From NCBI RefSeq assembly GCF_036227485.1, contig NZ_CP109479.1, forward strand, positions 8,308,001 through 8,372,000: DNA of 64,000 bases, written 5' to 3'. The notes under the pieces were generated by a model. It was not told where the DNA came from and searched no databases. It worked only from the letters and a program-made list of their open reading frames with translations. The translations under genes and the position numbers were made by a program. The DNA comes from Streptomyces sp. NBC_01451. Its GTDB lineage: Bacteria; Actinomycetota; Actinomycetes; Streptomycetales; Streptomycetaceae. This document shows positions 24,087 through 32,120 of this stretch, piece by piece. Each line of letters starts with the position of its first letter. Positions within the stretch are counted from its first letter, which is position 1.

Positions 24087-24770
24087 GTGACCGACATCGC
24101 CATGCTGCCCGAGTCCTGGCGCGGCGTCCTGGGTGACGAGCTGCAGCAGCCCTACTTCAAGGAGCTGACCGAGTTCGTCGAGGAGGAGCGGGCGAAAGGT
24201 CCTGTCTATCCTCCGCGCGAAGAGGTGTTCGCCGCCCTTGAGGCCACGCCGTACGACAAGGTGAAGGTCCTGATCCTCGGCCAGGACCCCTACCACGGCG
24301 AGGGGCAGGGCCACGGCCTGTGCTTCTCGGTCCGCCCCGGGGTGAAGACCCCGCCCTCGCTCCGCAACATCTACAAGGAGATGAAGGAGGAGCTGGGTAC
24401 GCCCGTCCCCGACAACGGCTATCTGATGCCGTGGGCCGAACAGGGTGTGCTGCTCCTCAACGCGGTGCTCACGGTCCGCTCCGGCGAGGCCAACTCGCAC
24501 AAGGGCAAGGGCTGGGAGAGGTTCACGGACGCCGTGATCCGGTCGGTGGCCGACCGTCCCGACCCGGCGGTCTTCGTCCTGTGGGGCAACTACGCACAGA
24601 AGAAGCTCCCGCTGATCGACGAGGAGCGGCACGTGGTGGTCAAGGGGGCGCACCCGTCGCCGCTGTCGGCGAAGAAGTTCTTCGGCTCGCGCCCGTTCAC
24701 ACAGATCAACGAGGCGGTGGCCGCACAGGGGCACGAGCCGGTCGACTGGACGATTCCCGACCTGGGCTGA
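24087..24770 (+). CDS. ung: Uracil-DNA glycosylase (family 1)
   Basis: A 227-residue enzyme that removes uracil from DNA in base-excision repair. The water-activating loop GQDPYHGEGQGHGLCFS (catalytic Asp about residue 67), the specificity segment LLNAVLTVR, and the leucine-loop HPSPLSAKKFFG are all present. The GTG start at 24087 has GGAGGA eight bases upstream. Length matches the family. It is a monocistronic housekeeping gene. Confidence 0.97.
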   Translation: MTDIAMLPESWRGVLGDELQQPYFKELTEFVEEERAKGPVYPPREEVFAALEATPYDKVKVLILGQDPYHGEGQGHGLCFSVRPGVKTPPSLRNIYKEMKEELGTPVPDNGYLMPWAEQGVLLLNAVLTVRSGEANSHKGKGWERFTDAVIRSVADRPDPAVFVLWGNYAQKKLPLIDEERHVVVKGAHPSPLSAKKFFGSRPFTQINEAVAAQGHEPVDWTIPDLG

Positions 24771-24954
24771 GCCTCGGCCCGCACTGATTCCCGGCCCGGG
24801 CCGACCAGGGAGCGGTGCGCCGCGTCACCGGGCCGTCCCGCGCCGGTCACAGGGCCGGTCCGGTGCCGTACCGGCTGGCCTGACCGGGATTGTCAGTGCC
24901 TGCGGTTAGCGTCGGGCGGGACAGCGGGCACAGCGGACGAGGGCGGAGGGCGCG

Positions 24955-25494
24955 GTGACGGAGCGTCAGGAACAGGTGGCACCGGATGCCATGATGACCC
25001 GGATCGGACAGGCCGTCATGTTGCATCACGGCGGTGACCGCGAGGAGGCGCGGGGGCGCTTCCTGGGGCTGTGGGCGGAGATCGGCGTGGCCGGCGACCC
25101 GCTGCACCGCTGCACGCTGGCGCACTACATGGCCGACACGCAGGACGACCCCTCGGACGAACTGGCGTGGGACCTGAGGGCGTTGTCGGCGGCACAGGAA
25201 CTGTCGGACGAGCGGGTCGCGGAGGTCGTCCAGCACGAGGGGGCGCTCGCGGTGCGGGCCCTGTACCCCTCGCTGCACCTGAACCTCGCCGCCGACTACG
25301 TCAAGCTGGACCGTCCCGACGCCGCCCGCACCCACATCCGTCGCGCCCGGGACGCGGCCGACGCCCTGGGCGACGACAGCTACGGCGACGGGGTCAGGGC
25401 GGCCATCGGGCGACTGGAACTGCGGCTGGGGGAGGGGGACTCCTCCGGGGGACCGGGAGGGGATTCCTGGGGGCCACCGAGACAGCGGCCCTAG
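24955..25494 (+). CDS. Hypothetical protein with TPR-like helices
   Basis: A 179-residue, mostly helical protein. Segments such as MLHHGGDREEARGRFLGLWA, LHRCTLAHYMADTQDDPSDE and LNLAADYVKLDRPDAARTHI have the spacing of tetratricopeptide helices (A/G/Y positions), suggesting a protein-interaction scaffold. The last 25 residues are Gly/Ser/Pro-rich. The frame starts with GTG after GGGCGCG. No enzymatic motif, signal peptide or operon partner is seen. Confidence 0.7.
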   Translation: MTERQEQVAPDAMMTRIGQAVMLHHGGDREEARGRFLGLWAEIGVAGDPLHRCTLAHYMADTQDDPSDELAWDLRALSAAQELSDERVAEVVQHEGALAVRALYPSLHLNLAADYVKLDRPDAARTHIRRARDAADALGDDSYGDGVRAAIGRLELRLGEGDSSGGPGGDSWGPPRQRP

Positions 25495-25656
25495 GGGGCC
25501 GGGGCCTGGGGGATCCTGGAAATTCCTGGAGGTCTTTGTGGGGGGCTCGTGCAGGTCGGCGCACGGTGGCCCTTGTCCCGCATCGGCCCGACGCAGGCTG
25601 ATCTCCGCTGATCTCCTGAGGCCGCAGTCCGGACTGTGGACCGCGGCCTCTGTCGC

Positions 25657-26157
25657 TCAATGCCCGTACGCCTCCTTGCAGATGACCGTCTGGGGGCTGT
25701 CCTTCCCCCAGCCGCCGTACTTCCTGCCGAGGGCGCACACGTCCGTGTTCTCGTGAACCGGGCGGGACACCTCGGGTAGTTCGACGCGGGGCTGGGTGTG
25801 GCGGCGCTCCGGCTTCGGCGGGCGCTTCTTCGGCTTGGTCCGGCGGGGCGGAGGTGCCGGAGCGGCGGCCGGTGGGGCCGCGGGAGCCGCTCCGGCCGGG
25901 CGGTGCGGCTCACCGTCGGACTGCGGGGTCCGCGGGGCCTGGGCCGGCCCGCGGTCGGGGCCGATGAGCTCCAACGCCTCCCGGGCGGGCGCCTGCACGA
26001 TCTGCGGTTCCGCCCGGCCTTCCGGACGGGGCGCCGACGGCTGGACCGGTGCCGGGAGCGGGCCGGGAGCGGTCGGGTGCTGGACCGTGACGCAGCCGGA
26101 GAGGGCCGTGACAGCCACGGTGACCAGAAGAGTTGCGGTGGTCGTCGTTCGATGCAC
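25657..26157 (-). CDS. Small Pro/Ala-rich lipoprotein
   Basis: A 166-residue exported protein. The GTG at 26157 gives VHRTTTTATLLVTVAVTALS followed by the lipobox SGC (Cys about 22). Residues 25-130 are Pro/Ala/Arg-rich and probably disordered wall-spanning spacer, with a basic KPKKRPPKPERR patch. The C-terminal 35 residues (VCALGRKYGGWGKDSPQTVI) form a small conserved-looking domain with two cysteines. Function unknown; likely anchored on the outer face of the membrane. Confidence 0.7.
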   Translation of the reverse strand: MHRTTTTATLLVTVAVTALSGCVTVQHPTAPGPLPAPVQPSAPRPEGRAEPQIVQAPAREALELIGPDRGPAQAPRTPQSDGEPHRPAGAAPAAPPAAAPAPPPRRTKPKKRPPKPERRHTQPRVELPEVSRPVHENTDVCALGRKYGGWGKDSPQTVICKEAYGH

Positions 26158-26308
26158 CCGCGCAACTCTGCTGGTTCCGGCCGGTTTCGCAGCCGCGGAC
26201 AAGCGGAGGATGCCCCACACGGGTGATCTCCGGCCCCTTACGGAGGGCGGGGGAGGGCCCCGGCTGACGATGTCGGCGCCCCGACGCGCGACCCTCCGCC
26301 GACGTGGC

Positions 26309-26827
26309 TCAGTCGCCGGTCGTTCCGTCGAGCCGTTCGCGGATCAGGTCGGCGTGGCCGTTGTGGCGGGCGTACTCCTCGATCATGTGCGTGTAGATCC
26401 AGCGCAGGTTGAACGGCTCGTCGCTGTGCCTGCTGCGGCCCTTGGAGAGGTCGTCGAGACCGAAGCCGGCGGCGTTGTGCCGGGCGATCCCGATCTCGGC
26501 CTGCCAGGTTCCGTACGCCTCGTCCCAGGTGTCCGCCTCGGTGAGATGGAACTCGCCGTCCCGGTCCTCCTCGGTGTAGTAGATCGGCCCCGGATCGTCG
26601 TCCACCAGTACTTTGCGGAACCAGTTCCGCTCCACTTCCGCCATGTGCCGCACGAGCCCCAGCAGGGAGAGCTCGGCCGGTTCCACCGAGGCGGTCCTGA
26701 GCTGGGCGTCGGTCAGCCCCTCGCACTTCCACGCCAGGGTCTGCCGGTGGTAGTCCAGCCATCCCTCCAGCATGGTGCGCTCGTCGGCGTTCTGGGCGGG
26801 TTCACTGCGCGGCCTCTGAGTCGTCAT
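26309..26827 (-). CDS. DinB-family (DUF664-type) protein
   Basis: A 172-residue four-helix-bundle protein. It carries MLEGWLDYHRQTLAWKCEGL, LSLLGLVRHMAEVERNWFR (with a His expected to bind metal), and the C-terminal NLRWIYTHMIEEYARHNGHA, whose two histidines complete the triad. DinB proteins are putative metal-dependent transferases using small thiols such as mycothiol. The ATG at 26827 is used; an in-frame GTG at 26845 is possible. It is divergent from an oxidoreductase whose promoter region carries an inverted repeat. Confidence 0.88.
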   Translation of the reverse strand: MTTQRPRSEPAQNADERTMLEGWLDYHRQTLAWKCEGLTDAQLRTASVEPAELSLLGLVRHMAEVERNWFRKVLVDDDPGPIYYTEEDRDGEFHLTEADTWDEAYGTWQAEIGIARHNAAGFGLDDLSKGRSRHSDEPFNLRWIYTHMIEEYARHNGHADLIRERLDGTTGD

Positions 26828-26884
26828 GGAGGCATGGTCGCTCACCGGGACCGCCCCCACCACGTGTTTTCCGCGGGCCCGGCC

Positions 26885-26914
26885 GGCCGCCGAGACCTTC
26901 GGCGGCCCTATGCT
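26885..26914 (+). promoter_or_regulatory. Inverted repeat plus -10 box before a mini-ORF
   Basis: GGCCGCCGA (26885-26893) and TCGGCGGCC (26899-26907) are perfect 9-bp arms with a five-base centre. One base later comes TATGCT (26909-26914), which sets transcription start at about 26921, the ATG of a seven-codon ORF. A protein on the repeat would occlude the promoter. Confidence 0.55.
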
Positions 26915-26920
26915 TCCGGC

Positions 26921-26944
26921 ATGACCCCGGCAGGCAACCGCTGA
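26921..26944 (+). CDS. Seven-codon leaderless upstream ORF (MTPAGNR)
   Basis: ATG-ACC-CCG-GCA-GGC-AAC-CGC-TGA begins seven bases after TATGCT, and its stop overlaps the AAGGAGA ribosome site of the next gene. The arrangement suggests that translation of a leaderless mini-ORF delivers ribosomes to, or interferes with, the downstream start. Confidence 0.4.
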   Translation: MTPAGNR

Positions 26945-26954
26945 AGGAGACCCC

Positions 26955-27866
26955 GTGAAGGTCGGCTGCATCGGACTCGGTGACATCGCGCAGAAGGCGT
27001 ATCTGCCGGTACTGGGCGCGCGGCCCGGCGTCGAACTGCATCTGCACACGCGGACGCCCGCCACACTCGCCCGGGTCGCCGACGGCCTCCGCCTGCCGGC
27101 CGGGCAGCGTCACACCGGCCTCGACGAGCTGATCGACCAGGGTCTCGACGCGGCGTTCGTGCACGCGCCCACCGTCGTGCACCCGGAGATCGTGGCCAGG
27201 TTGCTGGAGGCGGGCGTACCGACGTATGTGGACAAGCCGCTGGCGTACGAACTCGCCGAGTCGGAGCGGCTGGTGGGGCTGGCGGAGGAGCGCGGGGTCT
27301 CGCTCGCCGTCGGGTTCAACCGGCGTTTCGCGCCCGGGTACACCCAGTGCGCCGACCACCCGCGCGAGCTGATCCTGATGCAGAAGAACCGCATCGGGCT
27401 GCCCGAGGAGCCTCGCGCGATGATCCTCGACGACTTCATCCATGTCGTGGACACACTCCGCTTCCTCGTGCCGGGCCCGGTCGAGGACGTGACGGTGCGC
27501 GCCCGCACGGTGGACGGGCTTCTGCACCACGTGGTGCTCCAGCTCGCCGGGGACGGTTTCACCGCGCTCGGGGTGATGAACCGGCTCAGCGGCTCCGCAG
27601 AGGAGATCCTCGAAGTGTCCGGGCAGGACACCAAGCGTCAGGTGATCAACCTCGCCGAGGTGATCGACCACAAGGGGCAGCCGACCGTACGGCGGCGCGG
27701 CGACTGGGTGCCGGTGGCGAGGCAGCGCGGCATCGAACAGGCGGTGCTCGCCTTCCTCGACGCGGTGCGCGCGGGCAAGGTGCTCAGCGCCCGGGACGCA
27801 CTGGCGACCCATGAGCTGTGCGAGCGGGTGGTACGGGCGGTGGAGGAGCGGACCGGCGCCGCCTGA
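26955..27866 (+). CDS. Gfo/Idh/MocA-family oxidoreductase
   Basis: A 303-residue NAD(P)-dependent dehydrogenase. The Rossmann start is VGCIGLGDIAQKAYLPVLG; the conserved YVDKPLAYELAE (EKP-like, with catalytic Lys) is near residue 95, and the LDDFIHVVDTLRFL segment holds the histidine expected in the active site. The GTG is eight bases after GGAG. Members oxidise sugars, inositols or similar; substrate unknown. Its last 83 bases overlap, on the opposite strand, the 3' end of lnt. Confidence 0.9.
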   Translation: MKVGCIGLGDIAQKAYLPVLGARPGVELHLHTRTPATLARVADGLRLPAGQRHTGLDELIDQGLDAAFVHAPTVVHPEIVARLLEAGVPTYVDKPLAYELAESERLVGLAEERGVSLAVGFNRRFAPGYTQCADHPRELILMQKNRIGLPEEPRAMILDDFIHVVDTLRFLVPGPVEDVTVRARTVDGLLHHVVLQLAGDGFTALGVMNRLSGSAEEILEVSGQDTKRQVINLAEVIDHKGQPTVRRRGDWVPVARQRGIEQAVLAFLDAVRAGKVLSARDALATHELCERVVRAVEERTGAA

Positions 27867-29358
27867 GCAGGCCCAGGCCCTCGACGGCACCCAGCACGAC
27901 GATGACGAGCACGGCCGAGTGCACCGTCCAGTCGCCGAAGCGGACGTACGCCGTCACACCCCGGGCCAGCGGTACGTCGTACACCGCCGAGGTGCTCGCA
28001 CCGGTGCCGAGCCAGGAGCCGACGCGCTCGCCGCTCGGGCCGTAGACGGCGGAGACGCCGGTCAGTGTGGCGTGGACCATGGGACGGCCGGTCTCGGCGG
28101 CTCGCAGGGCCGCGATCGAGGCGTGCTGCTCGGGGGCCCAGCTGTGCTGGAACGACGAGGTCGACGACTGGGCGATCAGTACCTGGGCGCCGTCCTGGGC
28201 GAGATGACGGCTCATGTCCGGGAACGCGGACTCGAAGCAGACCATGGGGCCGACGCGCAGTCCGTGCCCGACGTTCATCACCACCTGCTCGGTGCCGCGT
28301 TTGCGGTCCTCGCCTGCGGCCTTGCCGACCGAGGTGGCCCAGCCCAGCAGTGAACGCGCCGGAATGTACTCACCGAAGGGCACCAGCCGCATCTTGTCGT
28401 ACCGGTCACCGGTGGGGCCGTCCGGGCCGACGAGCACCGAACTCTTGTAGATGCCGGGCCGGTCGGAGCGCCTGGCGTCGACGTTGACGAGGATGTCGGT
28501 CCCGGTCGTGCGCGAGAGGGCGGCAAGTCTCTTCGCCAGGTCGGGGCGGTCGGCGAGGTCGTAGCCGACACTGCTCTCGCCCCAGACGACCAGATCCACG
28601 TCCTGGCCGGCCAGCCGGCGGGTGAGCGACTCCTCCAGCGCGAACCGTTTCGTGGGGCTGTCGGCGCCGTCGACGACGCCCGGCTGCACGACGGCGATCC
28701 GCACCCGGCCGTCCGCCTCCGGACGCGGTGACCACACCCAGGCCGCGGAGGTCACGGCGGCGGTCGCGACGAGCCCGGCCACGGCCGGGACCCGGGACGC
28801 GCGCACCGCGACCAGGACGGTGACCGCGACGTTCACGGTCACCACCAGGAAGCTGAGCAGCCACACTCCGCCGACCGAGGCCAGCCGCAGCGCCGGCGCC
28901 ACCTGCCACTGGCTGGATCCGATCATGCCCCAGGGCCCGCCCAGCCCCTGCCAGGAGCGCACCAACTCGACCATGAGCCACCCCGAGGGCAGCACGACGA
29001 GTCCGGCGGTGATCCGGCCGGCGGAGGGGCTGCCTCCCAGGAAGCGGCGTACGAGGACACCCCACGGCGCCCAGAGCGCGCCCAGCAGCGCGGCGATGAC
29101 GACAGTGAACACATGCAGGCTCGGCAGCAGCCAGTGATGCACGGCCAGCATGAACCCGAGGCCACCGAACCAGCCGTCGTACGCCGCCCGTCTGCCGGTC
29201 GGCGCGGACCGGACGAGCAGGATCCAGGGCACGAGCGCGACGTACGCGAACCACCACAGGGCCGGTGCGGGGAAGGCGAACATCGGCAGGGCACCGGCCA
29301 GCGCGGCGACGACGGAACGCCGCCACGGGGAGGCGAGCCAGTGGCCGGGCAGTTTCAT
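27784..29358 (-). CDS. lnt: Apolipoprotein N-acyltransferase
   Basis: A 524-residue membrane enzyme that adds the third acyl chain to the N-terminal cysteine of lipoproteins. Residues 1-210 contain several membrane spans; residues about 218-470 are the extracellular nitrilase-like domain with the catalytic triad E261 (VVWGESS), K322 (YDKMRLVPFGEY) and C374 (VCFESAFPD). A last span follows and a Pro/Arg-rich tail. The tail is coded in a region that also encodes the end of the convergent oxidoreductase, an 83-bp antisense overlap. Many lipoprotein substrates are in this window. Confidence 0.95.
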   Translation of the reverse strand: MKLPGHWLASPWRRSVVAALAGALPMFAFPAPALWWFAYVALVPWILLVRSAPTGRRAAYDGWFGGLGFMLAVHHWLLPSLHVFTVVIAALLGALWAPWGVLVRRFLGGSPSAGRITAGLVVLPSGWLMVELVRSWQGLGGPWGMIGSSQWQVAPALRLASVGGVWLLSFLVVTVNVAVTVLVAVRASRVPAVAGLVATAAVTSAAWVWSPRPEADGRVRIAVVQPGVVDGADSPTKRFALEESLTRRLAGQDVDLVVWGESSVGYDLADRPDLAKRLAALSRTTGTDILVNVDARRSDRPGIYKSSVLVGPDGPTGDRYDKMRLVPFGEYIPARSLLGWATSVGKAAGEDRKRGTEQVVMNVGHGLRVGPMVCFESAFPDMSRHLAQDGAQVLIAQSSTSSFQHSWAPEQHASIAALRAAETGRPMVHATLTGVSAVYGPSGERVGSWLGTGASTSAVYDVPLARGVTAYVRFGDWTVHSAVLVIVVLGAVEGLGLLRRRRSAPPPPVPPARTAHGSPVRPGR

Positions 29359-29535
29359 ACGGCGCCTCCTACCAGTCGGTTTCCCAGGATCACCAGGTCG
29401 ACTACCCAGTCGGTCAACCCTTACGTGGGTCCAGTGTGCGTGGTGGGGACGATCTCGGACCAGCAGGACTCCGGCCAGGCCCGGCGGATTCCTCGTACGG
29501 CGTACGGCGGCTGGTCCGCGGGCGGGGACCGGCGG

Positions 29536-30027
29536 TCAGTCGATGGCCTGTCTCGGGCGGTGGCCGGGCATGCGTCGCCACTTCTCCTGTACGACCACCT
29601 CGCGCAACCGCCAGCCGTCCTCCGTGCGGATCAGACCGAAGGTGTACCGGCCGCCGCACACGAAGTCGGGTTCGGTGGACCCGCCTTCACCGGCACCGTC
29701 CGCGAGGCGCATGGGGTTGACGTAGTCCGCCTGGACGAGGGCCGTGTCGCCGGTGTCCTGCTCCAGGAGACCGAAACCGACCCGGCGGTTGACGATCAGA
29801 TGCTGCCGCATCGGAAACAGTTCCATGTTCTGCCTGAGCCACTCGGCGACCTGCCGGGCGTCCCCCTCGATGCCGCCCGCCGAGCGGTAGTCCGCCCGCC
29901 CGTCCGGCGCGAACAGTTCCAGGTACGCCTCCCAGTCGCCGTCGTCCACGGCCACCGCGTACGCGGTGACGAGTCCGTCGAGGGAGAGCCGGTCCAGCAC
30001 GGTCGCGAGCTCCACACGCTGCGTCAT
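29536..30027 (-). CDS. NTF2-like (SnoaL-type) protein
   Basis: A 163-residue protein of the cone-shaped NTF2-like fold: LDRLSLDGLVTAYAVAVDDG, DWEAYLELFAPDGRADYRSA, MRQHLIVNRRVGF, ALVQADYVNPM and RYTFGLIRTEDGWRLREVVV. This pattern is typical of the small hydroxylating, isomerising or ligand-binding members. No cofactor motif. The ATG at 30027 lacks a strong ribosome site; a GTG at 30045 is an alternative. Confidence 0.8.
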   Translation of the reverse strand: MTQRVELATVLDRLSLDGLVTAYAVAVDDGDWEAYLELFAPDGRADYRSAGGIEGDARQVAEWLRQNMELFPMRQHLIVNRRVGFGLLEQDTGDTALVQADYVNPMRLADGAGEGGSTEPDFVCGGRYTFGLIRTEDGWRLREVVVQEKWRRMPGHRPRQAID

Positions 30028-30117
30028 CGGCTCAGTGTTGGGCACGGGAGGGGCACAGCCAAGGGAAGCGCGGATATTCGGTGGCCGACGGGCGTGTCCT
30101 ACTCCCAGGCTGGTCGC

Positions 30118-30750
30118 GTGAATGATCAGAGAGCCGATCTGCCCGAGGTCTCCCACGACCAGGAACCCAGGTTCCGCGTACGCGCCCTTCATACGGCCTC
30201 CACTCTGACCGTCTATCAGGCCTACGATCCGCGGATCGGGCTCCCGGCGGCACGCGACGGCCGGTTTCCGGCGGTGTGGAAGAGAGGCCGTATGACATGG
30301 ATCAAGCCCTCCTTCACCTGGATGATGTACCGCTGCGGATGGGGCACGAAGGAAGGGCAGGAGACCGTGCTGGCCGTCGAGATCAGCCGGGAGGGATTCC
30401 TCTGGGCGCTGCGGAACGCGTGTCTGTCGCACTACGTATCCGGGCTGCACGAGGACCAGGTTGCCTGGAAGCGGCAGTTGAGGCGGGCGGTGGCGCGGGT
30501 GCAGTGGGACCCGGAGCGCGATCTGCGGCTCGGTCCGTTGCCCTACCGGTCCTTGCAGCTCGGGCTCTCGGGGGAGGCGGCGGATCGGTACGCCGATGAG
30601 TGGATCGTCGGGATCGAGGACGTGACGCCGCTCGCCGCCGAGGTTCACGGCCTCGTCCGGGCGGGTGAACTGGGCCGCGCGGCCGGCCTGTTGCCGGTGG
30701 AGCGGCCGTACCCGCTCGACGAGGACGTACTCGCGCACCTGCGACCGTAG
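30118..30750 (+). CDS. DUF4291-family protein
   Basis: A 210-residue protein. The conserved DUF4291 pattern is recognisable: RALHTASTLTVYQAYDPRIG, RFPAVWKRGRMTWIKPSFTW, MMYRCGWGTKEGQETVLAVE and RVQWDPERDLRLGPLPYRSL. No function is established for the family. The GTG at 30118 is chosen because the frame upstream reads through the divergent gene's promoter. It is divergent from the NTF2-like gene by 90 bp. Confidence 0.85.
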   Translation: MNDQRADLPEVSHDQEPRFRVRALHTASTLTVYQAYDPRIGLPAARDGRFPAVWKRGRMTWIKPSFTWMMYRCGWGTKEGQETVLAVEISREGFLWALRNACLSHYVSGLHEDQVAWKRQLRRAVARVQWDPERDLRLGPLPYRSLQLGLSGEAADRYADEWIVGIEDVTPLAAEVHGLVRAGELGRAAGLLPVERPYPLDEDVLAHLRP

Positions 30751-30827
30751 AAGGTGTGGATGAGGCGGAAGAGGGGCGGGAGAGGCGGACCGTCGGGTGT
30801 GGAGCAGTGGGAGACGGAGGTACGACC

Positions 30828-31571
30828 ATGAGCGGGTCGTCGGTCACGGTGGTCACGGGTGGTGGTCGGGGGATCGGTGCCGCGGTCTGTCTGCGGCTCG
30901 CGGCGGACGGGCATGACGTCGCGGTGGGGTACGTGCGGGACGTGCGGGCCGCCGAGTCGGTCGCGGCGGGGGTGCGGGAGGCCGGAGCGCGGTGTGTGAC
31001 CGTCCGGGTCGACACCTCGGTCGAGGCGGACGTGGACCGGCTGTTCGACACGGTGGAGGAGCTGCTCGGGCCGGTCACGGGACTGGTGAACAACGCCGGT
31101 GTCACCGGGCCGTTGGGCAGGCTCGCCGACGCGGATCCCGTGGATCTGCGTCGCGTGGTGGACGTCAATCTGCTGGGCACGCTGCTGTGTTCGCGCCGGG
31201 CCGCGCGTTCCATGACGGCTCGGGGTTCCGGCGTGATCGTGAACGTGTCCTCGGCGGCTGCCACCCTCGGCGGCCCGGGCGACTACGTGCACTACGCGGC
31301 GACCAAGGCGGCGCTCGACGCGCTGACCATGGGCCTGGCGAAGGAACTCGGTCCGGACGGCGTCCGCGTCAACGCGGTGGCGCCGGGCGTCATCGACACC
31401 GAGATGCACGCGACGATGGGCGACCCGGACCGGGCGGAACGCATGGCCCCGACGATTCCGCTCCGCAGGCCGGGGCTGCCCGGCGAAGTCGCGTCAGCCG
31501 TCGCCTGGTTGATGTCCGCGGAGGCCTCGTACACGACGGGCGCGGTGCTGCGGGTGTCCGGCGGGCGGTGA
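30828..31571 (+). CDS. Short-chain dehydrogenase/reductase (FabG-like)
   Basis: A 247-residue SDR with TGGGRGIGAAVCL (about residues 10-22), NNAGVTGPL, the Ser in NVSSAAATLGG, the YxxxK in YVHYAATKAALDAL, and TGAVLRVSGG at the C-terminus. The ATG has ACGGAGG seven bases upstream. It follows DUF4291 by 77 bp and may share its mRNA. Substrate unknown. Confidence 0.88.
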   Translation: MSGSSVTVVTGGGRGIGAAVCLRLAADGHDVAVGYVRDVRAAESVAAGVREAGARCVTVRVDTSVEADVDRLFDTVEELLGPVTGLVNNAGVTGPLGRLADADPVDLRRVVDVNLLGTLLCSRRAARSMTARGSGVIVNVSSAAATLGGPGDYVHYAATKAALDALTMGLAKELGPDGVRVNAVAPGVIDTEMHATMGDPDRAERMAPTIPLRRPGLPGEVASAVAWLMSAEASYTTGAVLRVSGGR

Positions 31572-31579
31572 CGCAGCGT

Positions 31580-31614
31580 GGCGGGAGGCGGGAGGCGGGA
31601 GGCGGGAGGCCGGA
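31580..31614. repeat. 7-bp tandem repeat GGCGGGA
   Basis: Four exact units (31580-31607) and one with a single change (31608-31614), just downstream of the SDR stop codon. Probably replication slippage in untranslated DNA. Confidence 0.85.
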
Positions 31615-31705
31615 GGGGAGAGGGTGTGTGGTCGTGGGTCAGACGTGTGAGTCAGTGGTGCGGGGAGGGGACGTGCGCCCCGCTCTCCTGGTGTCCGTCT
31701 CGCGG

Positions 31706-31885
31706 TCAGGCGGCCTCGATGATCTCGCCCCGTATCGCCGCGGCCCACTTGACCACCAACAGCTCGTACTCCTCCCGCTCCTGGGCCGAGAGGGATCCGC
31801 CCGAGCGGAGCCAGAGCGCGCGGATCTGCTCGTTCAACGCAGCAGCAGACCGCACGGAACCAGGGGCCAGGGAATCGGGGGACAT
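31706..31885 (-). CDS. Small conserved-looking protein, 59 aa
   Basis: A short helical protein (MSPDSLAPGSVRSAAALNEQ, then IRALWLRSGGSLSAQEREEY, then a helix ending RGEIIEAA). Codon use fits coding. On this strand TACGCT lies seven bases before the ATG, so a leaderless mRNA is likely; the in-frame GTG/ATG further upstream (31915) is less likely. I do not recognise a family; the amphipathic helices suggest a small protein-binding factor. Confidence 0.65.
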   Translation of the reverse strand: MSPDSLAPGSVRSAAALNEQIRALWLRSGGSLSAQEREEYELLVVKWAAAIRGEIIEAA

Positions 31886-31994
31886 GCGCACCAGCGTAGG
31901 CGCAAGGACTGACACTGCGCTACCAGGTGGCTACTCGTACGGTATGTGGTTGGTCACCCTCGGATGATCTTCCGTCGTGGGCGTGGTCCGGGGG

Positions 31995-32120
31995 TCAGCC
32001 GGAGGACTCCGCCGCGTGCGGGCTCAGGGCGCCCGTCGCCACCAGGGCGATGATGACGATGCCGAGGGCGATGCGGTAGTAGACGAACGGCATGAACGAC
32101 TTGGTCGAGATGAACTTCAT
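31995..32120 (-). pseudogene. 3'-end fragment of uppP (undecaprenyl-diphosphatase)
   Basis: Read leftwards from 32120, the frame encodes MKFISTKSFMPFVYYRIALG and continues to a stop at 31995, matching residues 250-291 of the intact UppP at 44405-45280. The first 60 bases are identical to that gene; the rest differs at many bases while keeping the frame and length (42 codons). The upstream 249 codons are absent. It is best read as the displaced original 3' end of uppP at an insertion site. Confidence 0.85.
32061..32120. repeat. 60-bp direct repeat, left copy (putative att core)
   Basis: Identical base for base to 44471-44530. The identity stops exactly at 32120/32121, where uppP homology ends and integrase-related DNA begins. 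Confidence 0.85.
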
